64,000 nucleotides of DNA from Xylona heveae TC161 (taxonomy: Eukaryota > Ascomycota > Xylonomycetes > Xylonales > Xylonaceae). The notes under the pieces were generated by a model that did not search any database, had not been told where the DNA came from, and saw nothing but the letters and a program-made list of their open reading frames with translations. Where the stretch lies: positions 1,922,001 to 1,986,000 of the forward strand of contig NW_017264196.1 of assembly GCF_001619985.1 (NCBI RefSeq). Direction: 5' to 3'. Every line of letters starts with the position of its first letter. Position 1 is the stretch's first letter. The translations under genes were made by a program, and so were the position numbers. Below, piece after piece: positions 59,245 through 64,000 of this stretch.

Positions 59245-62200
59245 CTATACATCCTCGTCGCTCTCGTCTCCTAATAGCTCACCCTCATCCGTATCCACCA
59301 CCGCATAATCATGTCTACCCCTTGCAAACGAGCTTCTTGTCGTGTAAGTGCGCTGGCCGCCAGACCGACCAAACCTGCCTGCGACACTTCTCCATAGAGA
59401 CGCAGCGAGGAGTGGAATGGCAGCAAGGACGGCGACGAATCCTGAGAGTGCCGCAACTGGATATGTGACCCAGGGACTGTTGGTGTCGAAGCTGGGACCG
59501 GATTCGCCCAGACGAATGCGCCCAAACTTACCGTCCCAGTTACGCCAGACCCAGTAGCCGATACCTGTGGCGACGGCAAATGGGACAGTGATGGCGAAAA
59601 ACAGTCCCACGCCGGAAATTCCCTTGCGCTTCTTCTTGAAGTCTTCTTCGCGGCCAGGGCAAGGGTGGACTTGGCCTGTAAGTTCGAGCTCGCGACCGCC
59701 CTGGCAAGTGGAGAGCGGAATACGACGGTAGCCAGTGGGCTCGTAGAATTCGACTGCCTCAGGATTGGCAGCGCAGTATTGGGAGTGGTCGGGTTCAGGA
59801 AGGCCTTTGATGAGTCGGCACGCACCATCGTTTTCGAGCTCATAGTTGTAGTCACTGCAAAACATTTAGTATTGCTGGCTTGGAACGTAGAAACGGTGAA
59901 AAACACTCCACAAGAGGAGCGTGCATAATGTCAAAAGAAGAACATACCATTCAAAGTCTTGCCGGGTGCAGGTGCAATTTCGTGAAATTTCATGAAGATG
60001 CTGGATCTTCTTGCCGTTGAAACACACTGCATCCGGCTTCTTGCGGTGGTATCGTGCCACATGGCCAAAGAGACAATTATCTTCCTGAAGAGGGTGCTTG
60101 GGTTCCCAAAGGTAGTAGTCAGACTTGGGATCCTCAGGGTCATCCTCGTTCAGGAAACACTGGGTATCAGAAAGTCCAGTAAAGTCAAGGTTCACGGTTG
60201 CAAACTTGTCACTTCCACTAGATGTCTCCTTGCCCCAGAGGAGGAAATTGCGAGAGTTGTCGCTTGGAACAGTCGAGATATCCTCAACCAACATCTTTCC
60301 TTCGGTAAATTTGTATTCACGCCAATTCTTGCCTTCATCAAGCGTGTAGAAGACAACGTCAGTCGGAGTACTCTCAGAGACAATCACAATGATAGATCCC
60401 TGGTCACCATATTCCCACATGTACGTTCCCTTTTTAGCAGCTGACCAGGTGATTCCGCCGTCACTAGTGATAAAAGTGTCACCGTCCTTGTACCGGCCAA
60501 GGTACTCGCCGACGTTTCCAACTGCCATCATAAGGCCAACCGCTGATGGCGACGAAAAGGTGTCTCGTGGGTCCTTGCGCTCAGTGTAGCCATGCAGATG
60601 CAGCGAACATTTCTGGATATCTCCCTTGCAGTCATACGAGGTGCCATCGGCATCCTTGGCTGGTGGGTCAATGAAGCTCCACTCAGCCCCGTCATTGTGC
60701 GTGATCATGCTCTTGAGCTTCTTTGCCTCACCAGTAGTAGCCCCCTCGGCGTTATCGACAATGTTCACAATAGCAACACCGTCAAGGCCCTGCATCTTTT
60801 CAAAGTCGACATAGCCATGGCGGTTTCGATTGACTGCGCTCAGACTTAGGACATACGAGGTGCCGTTGGAGTTGCTCTTGATGATCGAACCGTACTCGTG
60901 GTCCTCCAGCGTATTGACAGTCACATGGAGAAACACAGAATGAGTAGAGCTGTCCAGCACAGTATATGCTTGCTGATGTGGCACCCGGAAATTGGGGGGG
61001 AATAGAGCATCGGCAAAAGTCTTTCCGTCCACGCTGGCATCGACCTTGAGCGTTTTCTGATCCTCATCTTTTGCTGCCACAATGATAAATTCGGACATGG
61101 TAGCGAAATCAACAATGTCATCAAAGTAAATCTTGCTATCCTGAAACCAGTTCTCGCTGGCAATCAACTGCAATGGCTTGTCCGGATTTTCATCCTTGAA
61201 TTGTTCACAATAGACAAGCTCTTCGCTGCCAGCACGGTCATCATCGGCAACGAACTGGCATTTGCGAACGTAGCGGAGAAGTGAATGCCACTCATCGCCG
61301 AGCGAAGTCGAATAGTACGCCACAGCGTGACAGTCAGTTCCAAATCCATCGCAGCCTTTCGATCCCGTCCATATCAGCCAGTCTTTCTTCTGTGGATGGA
61401 AACCAATAATTTGCAAACGATGCGTATTTGGTGGAACTGGTGCCTCAAATTCGTGGATTGTGTAGCCACGGTCAGTAGAGTAAAAGACCTTCTTGGTGCC
61501 GGTAATGAAGAAGACATAGTCGTTAAAATAACGATGAGGGTAGATGGCCAGGATACTTTCGCCCTTTAGTATCTCTTCCCAGGTCTTCCCATGATCATGC
61601 GTAATGAAAACATCTTGTTGGTCAGTGCGCAGGATGATGGTCTCATCCTCGCCATGGCTCGTCTCCGTCCGCTCGAGGTAATAGTATTCCCTGTAGCTAT
61701 TCGAATCAAACGTTGTAGGTTCATGGGAAACCTCGCCACTCGCTGGCACCTTGACCGTGTCTCTGCAAGGTCTATCAACAGGCTTTTCCTTGTCGACAGA
61801 ACCTTCCATCCGTATGTCGCAGTGGTCACCGGGAATCAATCTCCAACCCGAGCTTCCCTTGAACGTATCGTCCGCACTCTTACATTCTCCCTCCGGAACG
61901 GACAGCCTCGCAACAGGTAAACACTCGGTACGGTCCCCAGATCGCACAAAGTTATAGTCACATTCGAAATCTTCTTCAGTGCATTTGCATACTTCATACT
62001 GCCGCACGGGATCTTTGAACTCCTCATCGATGAAGCAATCTGCATCAGGCTTACGCCTCAGGTAATATTCCTTGTGGCCCATGAGGCAGTCGGGTTTGCC
62101 CTCCTCATCGAGTCGGGCATACCACTTCTCAAAATCCTTCTCGCCACATTTGCGCTCATGCAGTCCCTCAAAATCGAGAGAAATGATTTCATGTTCAACC

Positions 62201-63843
62201 TTTGAACCGGTTCCTTTGTCGGCGATCAGGACAAATTTCAAGCTGGTCGAATCTGGTGTGGTTGAGAGTTGCATTGCTCGGACCTTTTCATCAAGATCAA
62301 GGGATTCCCAATCCTTTCCGTGATTGATTGAATACTTGACCTTGCTTGTCGACTCGGTATCTTTGATGGCCACCAAGACAGAGCCTTGATCGCCAAATTC
62401 ATATATATGTGGCTCATCCAAGGCCTTTCGCCAAGTCAGCCCGGCATCGTCCGACACATAGAGGTCTCCATGTTTATATGGTTTGAGGAATTCTCCAGTG
62501 TTGCCAACTCCCATGACGAGCCCAGGGGCTGGACTAGAAAAGATGCGCCCGGAATTGCGCATTTCCGTGACAGAGTGTAGATGAAGATTATCTTTGCCGA
62601 CTTTGAGATTTTGAAACGTCCGACCATCATCAAAGCTAATCCGACTTTGAATCTTCCTGTCTGTGCCAATAATCGTGTCCTCAACTTCTTTCCAATTCTC
62701 GACTGTATTGACCAGGACAATTCCGTGAATGCCCTGGACCTTTTCAAAGTCGACCAGGCCGAGAATGTTGCGATTCGTATGCTCGACGTTGCGAGTAAAG
62801 TATGTGCCATTGGAGTTGCTGGTGAAAAGAACGCCCATAGGATTCAAAGGTCTGGTGGTCATAACATCCAACTGGATGCTATAGTTGGTTGACTCAAGTA
62901 TAGTATAGGCATCTTGCTCCAGCTTATGCTCTGCGGGGAATTCGGCGCGATGCCACGTCTTTGCATCGCTTGTGACGTAGAGCGCTAGCTCGTCCGTGTT
63001 CTCAGCCTTTGCTGCTGCCACAATAAACTTCTTCACAGCAGCCATATTGATGACACCGGGAACCGTGCGACCACTATCCAAGAGAGGCTCAACTTCTTCA
63101 ATGAAGTAGTTGTCTGATACGACCAAGCGGAAATCCTTGGGCAATGGAGAATATTTTCCTTCCACAACACAAATGATTCGATCTTCTTCTTCGGCATCTA
63201 TTCCGGAATCAAAGACATTTGTGGATTGTGCAAAAATGCACATTCGAGTGCTGTCGCGCAGCTTTCGAGTCGTCTCAAAGCCATTAGTTGTATAATAGGT
63301 CTACGTATTTCCAATGACAAGCACATTGTTAGCCCGTTTGGGATCAATCTAGGAGAAAAGAATAAGAGCAAGACTTACCGCATCTTTGCATGTCCAACCC
63401 TCACAATCGCTTGCATGATACAGCACCCGGCTGCTGTCGGCAGCGTGGAAGCTAACTAACGGCGAGGACAAGCTCGGAGGTGATTCCGTGCTGAATTTCT
63501 GCCAAGTCTCACCCTGATCTCTTGTGATCCAGTGATCGGTATCGATGCCAAAGACGTAAGCAATTTTGTTATCGTACGGATGCTTTATTAACTTCCAAGC
63601 TCCATTCTCAGGAACGTCTTTGAGGCGGTCCCAGGATGCGCCAGCGTCGCTGGAGCGGAAAACGTTAGATGCTTCGGCATCGTGAATTAAAATCGTGTCT
63701 GTATCGTCAAAGTAAAATAATTCAGAAGGCACACCGTCGAGTGTCGTCTTCGAAACAACCGGGTCTACCTTCTTTGCGTCTGCGAACCAAGCTAGGAAGA
63801 GACATGCCAATATGGCACACCAGGAGGAGCTCAACCTCGTCAT
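59245..63843 (-). CDS. vps10: Vacuolar sorting receptor Vps10 (sortilin family)
   Basis: Three exons, 63379-63843, 59948-63300 and 59245-59854, give 1475 residues, the usual fungal length. Vps10 carries carboxypeptidase Y and other hydrolases from the late Golgi to the endosome. A signal peptide (1-23, MTRLSSSWCAILACLFLAWF) leads into two Vps10 beta-propeller/10CC modules. Asp-box motifs recur (SSDAGASWD, ITRDQGETW, VSDDAGLTW in module 1; ITHDHGKTW, STDRGY, ITSDGGITW in module 2). Each module ends in a cysteine-rich part with the shared GHKEYYLRRKPDADCF or GHVARYHRKKPDAVCF motif. Membrane segment one is at about 1354-1375 (GLFFAITVPFAVATGIGYWV), and a second hydrophobic segment follows at 1404-1427. 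The C terminus is acidic (DTDEGELLGDESDEDV). Exon 2 is 3.35 kb without interruption. The start follows from the signal peptide; an upstream GTG/ATG frame adds nothing useful. Confidence 0.96.
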
Positions 63844-64000
63844 CTCGAAATACTTGAGAAACTGTTGGCCGTCATGGAGAACTGCTGAGCTGGTCCAGTA
63901 TGCCTTGAGGCACAAGAAGCTCTTGATGATTGCTGGCTTCGTACCTTGTCGTGAATGTTTGGATGCAAATGGTGGCCTAGATGAGTACGGAGTAGGGGAC
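63844..64000. other. 5' flank of vps10
   Basis: 157 bases upstream of the vps10 start, reaching the window edge; part of its leader or promoter. It contains an ACGGAGTA word at the end. The gene beyond is out of view. Confidence 0.6.

Overview
The window is nuclear DNA of a filamentous ascomycete (Pezizomycotina), most likely of the Eurotiales. The evidence is a dense set of conserved fungal genes with 50-70 nt introns (GTAAGT-type donors, CTAAC/CTGAC branch sites), two Zn2Cys6 regulators, a GH49 dextranase relic close to the Penicillium/Talaromyces enzyme, a dispersed 5S rRNA gene, and recurrent ACGGAGTA/TACTCCGT words between genes. The order is an inference. There is no sign of a bacterial, viral or mitochondrial origin.

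Layout: 1-460 is the 3' end of an SPT2-like histone chaperone (+). Then come the NAD(P)HX dehydratase (-), vacuolar dipeptidyl aminopeptidase DapB (-), RNA polymerase II subunit Rpb7 (-), the Mpo1-type (DUF962) dioxygenase (+), and the mitochondrial F1-ATPase alpha subunit Atp1 (+). A 926-residue Zn2Cys6 regulator (+) and an NTF2-like-fold protein with a disordered, motif-rich tail (+) follow. A gene-poor block (21.6-30.0 kb) carries a 57-nt poly-T and a 5'-truncated GH49 dextranase (-). From 30 to 46.7 kb lie a GAF-domain protein (+), a GRF zinc-finger protein (+), a Lec1-like PX/DUF3818 protein (+), an ELMO/CED-12 protein (-) and a small Zn2Cys6 regulator (-). A Reg1-type PP1 regulator (-) lies at 49.0-50.8 kb. 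An 8-kb stretch without recognisable protein genes (50.8-58.8 kb) ends in a block of short degenerate repeats and a complete 5S rRNA gene (-) with an upstream TATA box and a T7 terminator. Vps10/sortilin (-) closes the window.

The genes do not form a biosynthetic cluster or an operon-like system. Most are housekeeping genes: chromatin, transcription, respiration, metabolite repair, vacuolar sorting and proteolysis, lipid metabolism and signalling. DapB and Vps10 share the late-Golgi/vacuole route, and the Reg1-type protein would act with PP1 on Snf1-dependent glucose signalling. I assembled exon-intron models by hand from splice signals and known family sequence. Spliced lengths are in frame for every complete gene reported.

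I did not find a convincing undescribed system. The items most worth a second look are the 5S gene with covarying stem changes, the truncated dextranase, the Rpb7 and Mpo1 micro-exons, the ELMO protein whose PH domain is interrupted by unstable low-complexity sequence, and the aromatic/acidic motif array in the NTF2-like protein.
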